From: Psychrobacter sp.
Lineage (GTDB): Bacteria > Pseudomonadota > Gammaproteobacteria > Pseudomonadales > Moraxellaceae
Reading direction: 5' to 3'
Length of the DNA: 27,402 nucleotides
Assembly (NCBI RefSeq): GCF_030454045.1
Contig: NZ_JAKDJE010000038.1
Location: 1 to 27,402 of the forward strand
Position 1 is the stretch's first letter; each line of letters opens with the position of its first letter. This document shows positions 7,418 to 15,749 of this stretch, in pieces. The position numbers and the translations under genes were made by a program. The notes below the pieces were generated by a model. That model did no database searches and was not told the origin of the DNA. It saw only the letters and a program-made list of their open reading frames with translations.

Positions 7418-8827
7418 CTATTGCTCTGGTTGTAGGTTTTCATAACTGCGTGATTGATGAGCGCGAAACAAAAACCCGCCCAAGATAATTAATCTCAATA
7501 GCAATAAACACCAAACACTGAGCCAAATCCCTGTCATGTCCCACTGCTGATAAAGCAGCCAGCTCAATGGAAAAAAGATCGCCGCCAGTATTAGTGCAGC
7601 ATTTCGAATTACGTTACCAGCCGTCAGGCCAAAAAATATACCATCTAGCCAGTAGGCACCAATGCCAACAAGAGGCAGCAGCACCGCGTACATATGGTAC
7701 TCGTAAGCGAGTGCAAACACGGATTCAATATTGGTCATAAATCCTAAATACGTTGGCATGGCAAGCCACCAGATAGCGCTCAGCAGGATTGCTAGGCCAT
7801 AACTGACAATGCCCGTGCGTTTTATGATCATCAAAAAACGTGGCCAGTCACGCCGACCAGCAGCTTGTCCACTTAACGTCTCAGCAGAGACAGCAACGCC
7901 ATCAAGTGCAAAAGCTGAGATGCTCAATACCTGTAGTAAAATGGCATTGGCGGCCAATATCACATCGCCACTTTGAGCCGATAGCCGAGTAATCCAAGCA
8001 AAGCTCAACGTTAAAATAAGAGTACGGACAAAAATATCTTTATTTAAAGAAAATAGCCTAAGCATTTTATTTTTTGTAAAATGCTGCTTATCTGCTCTGA
8101 GTAAAGCTGTCCATGATACCTTTAAGTGATGGCGGCTTAGTGATAACGCTAGTAACACACCTAACCAAAACGCAATGGTCGTACCCAATGCCACACCAAC
8201 CAAGCCCATATTCATGATGAACACAAAAAATAAAGTCAGCACGACATTGATCAGAGCAATAAATCCCTGCTGATACAGCATATATCGTGTCTTGCCTTGC
8301 CCTGCAAACCAACCTATAAAGGCAAAGTTCATCAGCTCAGCGATCACTCCCCAAAATCGCACATCCAAATAGGTTTTTGCAGCGCGACCACTTTCAGGAT
8401 TGGCTGATAACACTTGTAACCCAAAATCGATCAGCCAAGGTTTTGCGAGTAGCAAAATGCCACCAATGATGAACGCCAACAACAAAGCGCGTTGTAAAAT
8501 AGACAGTAGCGGTGACGCTGTTGTCGCAGTGCGCCCATTGTTATCAGCATGACTGGCCAACTGTCCTAAAGCTTGCGCGGATAGACCAGAGGAGGCGTAT
8601 TGTAAAAAGTTAAAGCTAACGAGCAACAAGGACAACAGCTGTATTGCCAAACCCATGCCAGCCAGTTTGGCCGTCTCATTCATATTACCGACAATCGCTG
8701 TGTCGATCACACTTTGCAAGGGCATGGCCAGATTAGCCAATAGGACAGGTAGGGCAATGGCAATGATACGCTTATAGCTGGTATCCATAGGCGGCATGAC
8801 GTTGGATGCTGAGGTATTGGCTGGCAT
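7418..8827 (-). CDS. MATE family efflux transporter, DinF type
   Basis: This is an inner-membrane cation-coupled exporter of the multidrug and toxin extrusion family. The 12-helix layout is visible, and the first helices read RIIAIALPVLLANLAMPLQS followed by VIDTAIVGN, close to the DinF subgroup. The reading frame is open back to 8959, but the first 44 residues (Cys- and aromatic-rich, unlike MATE N-termini) are probably not translated. I place the start at ATG 8827 (MPANTSASN), with ATG 8797 or 8788 as alternatives. None has a strong ribosome binding site. The length from 8827 is 469 residues, normal for the family. The substrate cannot be told. It is flanked by secF and azlC on the same strand but separated from both. 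Confidence 0.87.
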   Translation of the reverse strand: MPANTSASNVMPPMDTSYKRIIAIALPVLLANLAMPLQSVIDTAIVGNMNETAKLAGMGLAIQLLSLLLVSFNFLQYASSGLSAQALGQLASHADNNGRTATTASPLLSILQRALLLAFIIGGILLLAKPWLIDFGLQVLSANPESGRAAKTYLDVRFWGVIAELMNFAFIGWFAGQGKTRYMLYQQGFIALINVVLTLFFVFIMNMGLVGVALGTTIAFWLGVLLALSLSRHHLKVSWTALLRADKQHFTKNKMLRLFSLNKDIFVRTLILTLSFAWITRLSAQSGDVILAANAILLQVLSISAFALDGVAVSAETLSGQAAGRRDWPRFLMIIKRTGIVSYGLAILLSAIWWLAMPTYLGFMTNIESVFALAYEYHMYAVLLPLVGIGAYWLDGIFFGLTAGNVIRNAALILAAIFFPLSWLLYQQWDMTGIWLSVWCLLLLRLIILGGFLFRAHQSRSYENLQPEQ

Positions 8828-9061
8828 TGGTGGCTCGTTTATACTGAGAAGATAAAGAGGGCAATATATTATTTGGTTTTGGCAAAGCAGCAATGCAACG
8901 CGTTTGATAAGTGAGGCAAAATTGCTATAAAGACAAAAGCACCTAGACTCATTATTCATAAGTCAGGTGCTCTTGTCGAAACATTATTACTATTTCATCA
9001 GCGATAATACAAAGGCTAACCGTACGCTACATAAGTGTACTACGTCCTCTAATATACCTTA

Positions 9062-10324
9062 CTAGACGTTGTCTTGCTCAAACATTTTTGGATCATTGAA
9101 GGTGACAATCTCTTCTTCAAACTCTGGCTTCACTTTTACGATAAAATCATCGCGTGATAGACCCATGCGTAATGGAATCGAGCTTGCAATATAAGTCGAT
9201 GAGTAAGTACCTGCAAGTAGACCAATAAATAGCGCGACTGAGAACCAGTATAATCCTTCACCGCCTAGGAACAACATGGCCAATACGACCAATAGGACCG
9301 TTGAGATGGTCATGATGGTACGACGTAGAGTTTCGGTCAAAGACAAATCAATGGTCTGACGCGGCGTAATGCCACGTACACGGCGAAAGTTTTCGCGAAT
9401 ACGGTCATAAACCACAATCGTATCGTTCAATGAATAACCAATCAAGGCCAATACTGCTGCCAATACAGTCAAATCAAATGGGAAACCAAACAGGGCAAAT
9501 ACACCAATGGTCACGACTGCATCATGAAATAGTGACAGCACAGCGCCAAGCGACAATTTGAACTGGAATCGTAGCGCTACATAGCCCAGCATACAAACCA
9601 ATGCCAACACCAATGCCATAACGGAGTTTAGATAAACCTCATTACCCACTTGGCTACCAATGATATTAACGTTGCTGATAGTGGCGGTATTACTTGGCAA
9701 TGCCAGCGCCTGCGTTAGATTTGCGCTCAGTCCATCAACGTTATCAGACTGGGGCGGTAGTCGTACCAGTAGCTCTTCACGTGTACCGAGATATTGAACG
9801 ACAGCATCATCAAAACCATTGTCTGCCAATGCTTGTACAACAGCAACTTGCTCAACAGGCTGCTCATAACGCACGTCTGCTGATACACCGCCCGTAAAAT
9901 CAAGACCCAAGTTCAGACCGTTGACGGCAATAGCAATGATACTACCGATCACCATAAATAAAGATAGCAGCGCCATTGGCTTTTCTATCTTCATAAATGG
10001 AATGATGCGCTGATTACCAACGGCTTTGATACCGCCCTCAGCCATGGCTGCGGCATCATCAGCCGCGTCATTTGCTGCTAGGTTAGGATCAACAGCAGTA
10101 GAGAGGGCTTGATTGTCTGTACCAGCTTGGCCTTTACCACCTCGGCGGCCACTACTTTTGCCAGATTTGGTGGTAGTTGGGTTATTGGTTTTGGTATTGC
10201 TACCTTTCCCATCACGGCGTGGTTTTTTGCGGCGGCGCGTGCTTGCATTGGTCGCATCACCATTTGAGCCATTTTGATCAGGATTTTTCTGCTGTTCTAA
10301 AGGGTTGTTATTATCGATCGCCAT
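9062..10324 (-). CDS. secF: protein translocase subunit SecF with long basic N-terminal extension
   Basis: SecF joins SecD and YajC in the accessory complex that uses proton motive force to pull secreted proteins across the inner membrane. Residues from about 107 onward are a normal SecF: FMKIEKPMALL leading into helix 1, GLDFTGG at 140-146, a periplasmic domain, then five helices including GYSLNDTIVVYDRIRENFRR and the final GLYWFSVALFIGLLAGTYSS. Residues 1-105 are a low-complexity extension rich in Asn, Lys, Arg, Gly and Ala. The start is supported by AGGAG 7 bases upstream. The secD stop codon lies within this binding site and only 9 bases separate the genes, so translation is coupled. E. 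coli SecF has about 320 residues, against 420 here. Confidence 0.95.
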   Translation of the reverse strand: MAIDNNNPLEQQKNPDQNGSNGDATNASTRRRKKPRRDGKGSNTKTNNPTTTKSGKSSGRRGGKGQAGTDNQALSTAVDPNLAANDAADDAAAMAEGGIKAVGNQRIIPFMKIEKPMALLSLFMVIGSIIAIAVNGLNLGLDFTGGVSADVRYEQPVEQVAVVQALADNGFDDAVVQYLGTREELLVRLPPQSDNVDGLSANLTQALALPSNTATISNVNIIGSQVGNEVYLNSVMALVLALVCMLGYVALRFQFKLSLGAVLSLFHDAVVTIGVFALFGFPFDLTVLAAVLALIGYSLNDTIVVYDRIRENFRRVRGITPRQTIDLSLTETLRRTIMTISTVLLVVLAMLFLGGEGLYWFSVALFIGLLAGTYSSTYIASSIPLRMGLSRDDFIVKVKPEFEEEIVTFNDPKMFEQDNV

Positions 10325-10333
10325 AATGTTCTC

Positions 10334-12211
10334 CTAACCGATGCTCAGACTTTTGATTGATTTACGCTTACCATAAGCAATTTGTACCAGTGCACGCGTC
10401 ACCAAAATAGCGGTGAACAGTGAGCTGACAATACCAATAGCTAGCGTAATCGCAAAGCCTTTAATCGGACCTGTACCAATCGCAAATAGGATAAACGCGA
10501 CCAATAGCGTTGTGATGTTGGCATCAAAAATACTACTAAATGCCCGATCAAAGCCCGCCACAATAGCAGATTTTGGCCGTACCCCATTGGCAATCTCTTC
10601 TCGTATCCGCTCAAAAATCAGAACGTTGGCATCTACTGCCATACCAATGGTCAAGACGATACCAGCAATACCAGGCAGCGTCAGTGACGAACCCAAGATT
10701 GACATAATGGCAATAATGATAATAACGTTCACCGCCAAGGCCACGTTGGCAATCACACCAAATAGGCGATAGAAGATAATCATAAATACGAAGACTAATA
10801 AATAGCCGACCTGCGTAGAGAATAAGCCTTTATCAATGTTCTCTTGACCCAAGGATGGGCCGATGGTGCGTTCTTCTACAAAGTACATTGGTGCGGCAAG
10901 TGCACCTGAGCGCAGTAGTAGCGCAAGCTCAGCGGCCTCAGCTGTGCTATCAAGACCAGTAATACGGAATGAGGAACCTAGTACCGCTTGAATATTGGCG
11001 CGGTTGATGACCTTGGTTTCAGCGTAAGGTGTGCGTACTTCAGTCGTCTCACCAGTCGCTGGATCTTCTTCGTAAGTGATTCTTTGCTTGTTTTCAATGA
11101 ACAATACAGCCATCTGCTTACCAACAGCGGTACGAGTGGCGTTTTGCATGAGCTTGCCGCCTGCACTGTCCAAGGTAATGCTTACTTCCGGTAGACCACT
11201 TTCATCTAGGCCAGTCTGTGCATTGGTCACTTTATCACCTGTGACAATCGCTTGGCGATCTAGCAATACTGGTGGACCATCGAGTGTCTCAAATGGGAAT
11301 GCTTCAGTACCTGCTGGAGGAATACCACCTGTGTAGGTATCAGCGTCTTCTGCAACCATACGGAACTCAAGGTTGGCAGTACGACCAAGAACACGTTTCG
11401 CCTCAGCAGTGTCTTGTACGCCTGGCAGCTCGACCACGATACGGCTAGACCCTTGAGATTGTACCAATGCTTCTGTCACACCCAGCTCGGCAATACGGTT
11501 ACGCAAGGTTGTCAAGTTTTGATTGACCGCGTAACTATTGATTTCGTCAAGCGTTGCGTCGTTGTATGACAATACCAATGCTGGGCCTTGATCATCAATT
11601 GAAGATTGCAAATTGAAGGTATTGCTCATGGAGCCTTGCAAAATGTTTTGTGCACGGTTACGGGTATCTGTGTCAGCAAAATGTAGTACAACGCCGCGAT
11701 TTTCGGTTTTTATGCCTTTAATCGCCACTCGCTCAGCACGTAACTCGCGTCGCATATCGCGACTGGCACTGTTCAAGCGCTGTTCAAGCGCTTTGTCCAT
11801 ATCGACTTCGAGTACAAAACGGACACCACCACGCAAATCAAGGCCAAGTTTCATCGGTCTGGCACCGATATCACGTAGCCACTGCGGGGTTGTCTGCGCT
11901 AAGTTGAGAGCGACCACATAATCCTCACCCAAGTTTTGACGTAGTACTTCTTGCGCTTTTAGCTGATCGACTGGATTATTGAGACGTACCAGTGCACTGT
12001 TGCCCTCAAACGTACCATTATGATTCTCTAGACCTGCTTCTTCGAGTAAGCTTTGAGACTGGGTTAAAATGCCTTCAGACAGTTGAGTCCCTGCTGCTGC
12101 GCTCGTAATCTGCACGGCAGGTTCGTCAGGGTATAAGTTAGGAGCAGCATATAGACCGGCAATGATGAGCACGACGGCAATAATTAAGTATTTCCAAGCG
12201 GGATATTGCAT
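10334..12211 (-). CDS. secD: protein translocase subunit SecD
   Basis: SecD is the larger partner of SecF, a six-helix RND-type inner-membrane protein with a big periplasmic P1 domain that acts late in Sec-dependent export. The first helix is AWKYLIIAVVLIIAGLYAAP. Family motifs include GLDLRGGVRFVLEVD, LRNRIAELGVTEALVQ, IVVELPGVQD and, in helix 4-5, TIGMAVDANVLIFERIREE. The frame is open to 12301, but I start at ATG 12211 because AAGAAG lies about 8 bases ahead and this gives the usual N-terminus and length (625 residues; E. coli 615). The extra 30 residues from the upstream start do not look like SecD. It is co-transcribed with secF. A terminator-like hairpin at 12494-12523 separates it from yajC. 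Confidence 0.97.
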   Translation of the reverse strand: MQYPAWKYLIIAVVLIIAGLYAAPNLYPDEPAVQITSAAAGTQLSEGILTQSQSLLEEAGLENHNGTFEGNSALVRLNNPVDQLKAQEVLRQNLGEDYVVALNLAQTTPQWLRDIGARPMKLGLDLRGGVRFVLEVDMDKALEQRLNSASRDMRRELRAERVAIKGIKTENRGVVLHFADTDTRNRAQNILQGSMSNTFNLQSSIDDQGPALVLSYNDATLDEINSYAVNQNLTTLRNRIAELGVTEALVQSQGSSRIVVELPGVQDTAEAKRVLGRTANLEFRMVAEDADTYTGGIPPAGTEAFPFETLDGPPVLLDRQAIVTGDKVTNAQTGLDESGLPEVSITLDSAGGKLMQNATRTAVGKQMAVLFIENKQRITYEEDPATGETTEVRTPYAETKVINRANIQAVLGSSFRITGLDSTAEAAELALLLRSGALAAPMYFVEERTIGPSLGQENIDKGLFSTQVGYLLVFVFMIIFYRLFGVIANVALAVNVIIIIAIMSILGSSLTLPGIAGIVLTIGMAVDANVLIFERIREEIANGVRPKSAIVAGFDRAFSSIFDANITTLLVAFILFAIGTGPIKGFAITLAIGIVSSLFTAILVTRALVQIAYGKRKSIKSLSIG

Positions 12212-12464
12212 AATCACTTCTTTAAGTTGATAAACGACTGGCGACGTGAGCCACAAGTTAGCAGATGGGAAGTTAGCGACAGCAATGGTCGACTGCCACA
12301 TTCAGCAGACTCCATTGCGATCATCCGCGGTGATAGTAAAACATAAAACAGTAAAGCAAATAATACAGACGTATCTTTATCGAGTCACCAAGAATATCAT
12401 TGGTGAAACAGGCAAAGTCAATATATCTACAGGCTAGGCTAGCTTATATAACAGCCGTACCTTA

Positions 12465-12494
12465 CTACCTTAATAGCGACTACCTTAATAGCGA
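12465..12494. repeat. two adjacent copies of a 15-bp direct repeat
   Basis: CTACCTTAATAGCGA occurs at 12465-12479 and again at 12480-12494 with no gap and no mismatch. A partial CTTACTACC precedes them. This looks like a recent slippage duplication in the yajC-secD spacer and no function is evident. Confidence 0.9.
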
Positions 12495-12523
12495 AAAATG
12501 ACCGTAAATGATATACGGTCATT
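12494..12523 (-). terminator. rho-independent terminator downstream of yajC
   Basis: AATGACCGTA (12497-12506) and TACGGTCATT (12514-12523) form a perfect 10-bp stem with a 7-base loop. Read on the minus strand it is followed by five T. It lies about 80 bases behind yajC and would uncouple or attenuate transcription into secD. Confidence 0.7.
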
Positions 12524-12601
12524 ATTTGGTCATTGCACCCAGTGGTGATACGACCATTAAATTACTACCGATAAAGCTCAGTAATAATTAAACGTTTTCG
12601 A

Positions 12602-12931
12602 TTAAACGCTTTCAATCGTGCCTGCAGGCAATACTGAAATAACAGAAGCACGTTGCACTTTGACATCCGTGTTGTTGTTTAAGCTCACAACTGCATAATC
12701 GCCTTCTATCGCTTTGATACGGCCCATTAAGCCACCAGCAAAGATGATTTCGTTGCCAACCGTCAATGCATTGACCATTGCACGGTGCTCTTTGGTACGC
12801 TTAGACTGCGGGCGAATGACCAAAAAGTAAAAAATGGCAAAAAAAGCAACAGGAAGTAAAATCTGACCGAATAGCGATCCAGCACCAGCGGCTTCTGGTG
12901 CAGCATGGGCAGCTTGAATAAATAAGCTCAT
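12602..12931 (-). CDS. yajC: preprotein translocase subunit YajC
   Basis: YajC is a single-span inner-membrane protein bound to the SecDF complex and SecYEG. Its precise role in export is still unclear. The 109-residue product has a short N-terminal stretch (SLFIQAAHAAPEAAG), one helix (ILLPVAFFAIFYFLVIRPQ) and the diagnostic IRPQSKRTKEHRAMVNAL, followed by the small cytoplasmic beta domain (VGNEIIFAGGLMGRI). The length matches the family. A GAGAG-type binding site precedes the ATG, and a sigma70-like promoter lies at 12974-13002. The tgt and queA genes that often precede yajC are absent: the next gene upstream runs the other way. Confidence 0.95.
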   Translation of the reverse strand: MSLFIQAAHAAPEAAGAGSLFGQILLPVAFFAIFYFLVIRPQSKRTKEHRAMVNALTVGNEIIFAGGLMGRIKAIEGDYAVVSLNNNTDVKVQRASVISVLPAGTIESV

Positions 12932-13357
12932 AATGTCTCTCAGTGGTTCATAGATAATAATAAAATTAGACGCATAGTAACAAAAAATCCCCGACTTGGT
13001 AACTGTTAATCATAGGCTGAGCGTGTTTTTGTTGATGTAATGGCAGAGAATAAGCCACCGGATAGCAGGATAATATTTTTGCTATATCAAATATATGATG
13101 CCAAAACGATCAATATCATATGCCATTGAGCCAAATATATTGAGGCAATACCAAACAATAAAAGTCATCAAAAAATAAAAACTTAAAAATAGTGACTTAT
13201 TGTGAAAAGATATCATCAATGCTACTATCAAATGGCAATGACTGCCTGCATTTAATATGCTATTTATCAAAGCACTATTTTAGCTTTGAGACGGTGTCTA
13301 AATCAGCATTGAGCCGTTATGACTATTGATCAGTAGATATCTGATATCACCTCGATA
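12932..13357. other. A+T-rich intergenic region between yajC and the CNNM gene
   Basis: This divergent spacer has a likely yajC promoter near its left end and a short palindrome GATATC-T-GATATC (13336-13348) near its right end. A 62-codon open frame from a TTG at 13270 (minus) has no binding site and no recognisable composition, so I do not call it a gene. Confidence 0.5.
12974..13002 (-). promoter_or_regulatory. likely sigma70 promoter of yajC
   Basis: On the minus strand TTACCA (12997-13002) and TACTAT (12974-12979) are exactly 17 bases apart, about 43 bases upstream of the yajC start. Confidence 0.5.
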
Positions 13358-13498
13358 ATGTATATGATTGGCTCGTTATATCATCTTCCTTTTTCTATTT
13401 TTAGGTTACCCAACTTGTTCACCACTTTTATGTTTGTACCTCGTTTATGTCGTCCGCGCGCTCATCGTGAAGACGCATCTGCAGAGCCTCCCCCGAGC

Positions 13499-14725
13499 AT
13501 GACGATTAATTCTCGATTTGGTTATACCTTCTTTGCCGTGCTTTGTGCGTTGGCGCTGATGTTGCCGCATTCTGTGTGGGCGGCGGGCGCTGCATCGCCA
13601 ACCGCTGTGGCAGGCGCACCAACTGCCCTAAACGTGGGACTATTGATATTTTTTGTTGTCCTCGCTATTGGTGTCTCTTTTGCCTGCTCGTTGGCTGAGT
13701 CTGTTTTGCTGAGCATGACGCCATCGTTTATTGCAGATGTACAAGAAACCAATCCCAAAAAAGCGGATATGCTAAAGAGCCTAAAGGTCGACAATATCGA
13801 TCAATCACTGGCAGCTATCTTGACCTTGAATACCGTTGCTCACACGTTGGGTTCTATCGGAGCGGGTGCCCAAGCCACCATTGTATTTGGTAGCGCATGG
13901 TTTGGATTGTTCTCAGCCATTATGACACTGGCTATTTTGTTCCTGTCTGAGATTATCCCAAAAACACTAGGAACGGTCTATTGGCGCAAATTAAGCGGCA
14001 TGGTAGCGTATTTTGTACGTGGTATCATCATGCTATTGTACCCACTGATTTGGATATCAGAGCGCTTGACCAAATTATTGGTGCGCGGTAATGAGCCGCA
14101 GACTTTTAGTCGTCGTGAGTTTGCCGCACTTGCTAGTATCGGTGAAGAGTCAGGGCAAATTGATCCGCTAGAGTCGCGTATCATTCGTAACTTGCTTGCG
14201 TTCGGTGCTATCAAAGTAGAAGACATCATGACACCGCGTTCAGTGATGCTCGCATTTGAAGAAAACAAAACCGTAGCGGAATTGCTGGTCGATCGACCAA
14301 AGCTTACATTTTCTCGCTTACCGATCTACGATGGTGATCTAGACAATATTACGGGTTTTGTCCTAAAAACAGACATGCTATTGGCCAAAGTCAATCATGC
14401 CATGCACAAGCCATTGACTCAGTTCAAAAGAGACATTACTTTTGTATTTTCTAAAATGAAACTGTTTGATCTATTAGAGCTTATGCTCAAAAATCGTATT
14501 CATATCGTGATAACGGTGGGCGAATATGGTGAGGTCAAAGGCTTGGTCACGCTCGAAGATGTGTTTGAAACCTTGCTAGGTCTGGAGATTGTCGATGAAA
14601 TAGACCGCGTAGAAGACATGCAGGCCCTAGCGCGGCAGATGATGGACAGACGGGTTGAGCGTTTGGGCATGAAGCTCAGTGATGATGAGCAATATGAAGA
14701 TGGCAGCGGCGACAGCAGATTTTAA
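13499..14725 (+). CDS. CNNM-domain membrane protein with paired CBS domains (CorC/HlyC family)
   Basis: Members of this family are inner-membrane proteins with a DUF21/CNNM transmembrane domain and cytosolic CBS repeats; some transport or sense magnesium. From ATG 13499 the product has a signal-like N-terminus (FFAVLCALALMLPHSVWAAGA), then the CNNM domain with SFACSLAESVLLSMTPSFI and an FLSEIIPKTLGTVYWRKL helix region, followed by CBS 1 (VEDIMTPRSVMLAF) and CBS 2 (HIVITVGEYGEVKGLVTLED). It ends soon after the CBS pair, so the C-terminal CorC_HlyC domain is absent. The frame is open back to an ATG at 13358. That start would add 47 residues, rich in Phe and Arg, but has no binding site, and 13430 is a third option. 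The start is uncertain. It stands alone on the plus strand. Confidence 0.87.
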   Translation: MTINSRFGYTFFAVLCALALMLPHSVWAAGAASPTAVAGAPTALNVGLLIFFVVLAIGVSFACSLAESVLLSMTPSFIADVQETNPKKADMLKSLKVDNIDQSLAAILTLNTVAHTLGSIGAGAQATIVFGSAWFGLFSAIMTLAILFLSEIIPKTLGTVYWRKLSGMVAYFVRGIIMLLYPLIWISERLTKLLVRGNEPQTFSRREFAALASIGEESGQIDPLESRIIRNLLAFGAIKVEDIMTPRSVMLAFEENKTVAELLVDRPKLTFSRLPIYDGDLDNITGFVLKTDMLLAKVNHAMHKPLTQFKRDITFVFSKMKLFDLLELMLKNRIHIVITVGEYGEVKGLVTLEDVFETLLGLEIVDEIDRVEDMQALARQMMDRRVERLGMKLSDDEQYEDGSGDSRF

Positions 14726-14754
14726 GTCTGTCATGGTTAATAATAAGCAGTGAT

Positions 14755-14791
14755 AAAAAAGCGATAAATGCGTACTTTTACACATTTATCG
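14755..14791. terminator. hairpin behind the CNNM gene, possible terminator
   Basis: CGATAAATG (14762-14770) pairs exactly with CATTTATCG (14783-14791). Six A precede it, so the T-run lies on the minus strand although the gene it follows is on the plus strand. It may serve as a weak terminator of the plus-strand gene or block antisense transcription. Confidence 0.4.
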
Positions 14792-14953
14792 TCGCAATAA
14801 TTACACAGGGTGTCACATGCCTGTGAGAATTTGATGATAGGCTCGGCATATGATATGAGTATACTTACTATATAGGTACATCAACAACATAAATGATAAA
14901 AGAGCGTTGATCGTCACTACGGCGCAAACGAAAAAATATCGCTAAGGATTATC

Positions 14954-15448
14954 ATGAAAAAATTATTGGGAAGTAGGCTTTTGGCTTTATTGGTAAAGGG
15001 CGCCAGCGTCACTACGATATTAGCAGTCGCCAGCACCATTAGTATCAATGCGCAAGCCGCTACGATGACCGAAGCGTTAGTGCAAAACTACGCAGCAGCG
15101 ATGAAGTCGTCCGCAAATAGCCAGAACATTAATCAGGTCGCTCGTCTGGTATCGGATGATGCATTGATCTCTTTATCTAGAAAGGGCAAATCGACTAGCC
15201 TAGACAAAGATGCGTATCTAAAGCTATTGCAAAGCAGCTGGAATGATACGTCCAATTATCGCTACGATATCTCTGTAGATAATATTGTTATCACAGGTAG
15301 TCAGGCCAAAGCCAATGTCATAACCAATGAGAGCTGGGTCAAAGATGGTCAGCAAGTCTCATTTGTGACCACCTCTCGTGTGACATTGACGCTATCTACG
15401 GGCAATGCTGTGTTGCTGCGCGCTGTATCACAGGTGACGATTAATTAG
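14954..15448 (+). CDS. small exported protein, possible NTF2/SnoaL-like fold
   Basis: I do not recognise a named family. The 164-residue product has a typical signal peptide: KKLLGSRLLALLVKG, a hydrophobic core ILAVASTISI and a cleavage site after AQA (residue about 35). The mature part is about 128 residues: a helix (MTEALVQNYAAAMKSSAN), a short helical region ending in LVSDDALISL, then four or more alternating beta strands (YRYDISVDNIVIT, KANVITNESWV, VSFVTTSRVTLTL, AVLLRAVSQVTI). A helix pair followed by a curved sheet, with an early D-A-L-I segment, resembles NTF2/SnoaL-like proteins, but this is inference. AAGGA lies 6 bases before the ATG. It stands alone. Residues 106-164 hold no cysteine, so no disulfides are expected. 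Confidence 0.8.
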   Translation: MKKLLGSRLLALLVKGASVTTILAVASTISINAQAATMTEALVQNYAAAMKSSANSQNINQVARLVSDDALISLSRKGKSTSLDKDAYLKLLQSSWNDTSNYRYDISVDNIVITGSQAKANVITNESWVKDGQQVSFVTTSRVTLTLSTGNAVLLRAVSQVTIN

Positions 15449-15749
15449 GTAGCGCTCAATGCCTTTCATTCCGCTAATTAACCTGTAACTATTTAAAGTG
15501 CCTCGTCATAAGATAGTGAGTGAGCAAAACCAATCTAATCATTATTATGCACCAGTAACACTGAAATCTTTGAGCAAAGGCTTTCATCTAGTTGTGCTTC
15601 AGTGTTTCAAATAACTATTATGCGCGGTTATATAGAGCTTTTTTTGGGTTATATTGCATACTATACTATCTGTTAGCTTGTCATTACCTATCAGTTTGTC
15701 ACTCTCAATTTGTCTTATCACTCTCTGTCGTTAGGAAACCTTCATTATC
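15449..15749. other. 301-bp spacer with a nested inverted repeat
   Basis: No gene was found. AACACTGAA (15557-15565) and TTCAGTGTT (15598-15606) form a perfect 9-bp outer stem, with an inner CTTT/AAAG hairpin. Beyond it the sequence is A+T rich and must hold the promoter of the LysM transglycosylase gene. A 68-codon open frame from 15592 runs into that gene in another frame and is not called. Confidence 0.5.

Larger units (their letters stand above)
12212..12601. other. 390-bp yajC-secD spacer
   Basis: No gene was found. The spacer holds an exact 15-bp tandem duplication (12465-12494), a terminator-type hairpin reading on the minus strand (12494-12523) and a small inverted repeat CACCAA/TTGGTG (12386-12405). 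The secDF promoter should lie between 12212 and about 12490, but I could not assign convincing boxes. Confidence 0.6.

Noticed and set aside
10413..11921. plus-strand open frames of 68-119 codons opposite secD
   Set aside because: They are antisense shadows of secD codon bias and have no binding sites or protein-like features.
13082..13270. 62-codon minus-strand frame in the yajC-CNNM spacer
   Set aside because: It starts with TTG, lacks a ribosome binding site, lies in very A+T-rich DNA and gives a composition without domain features.
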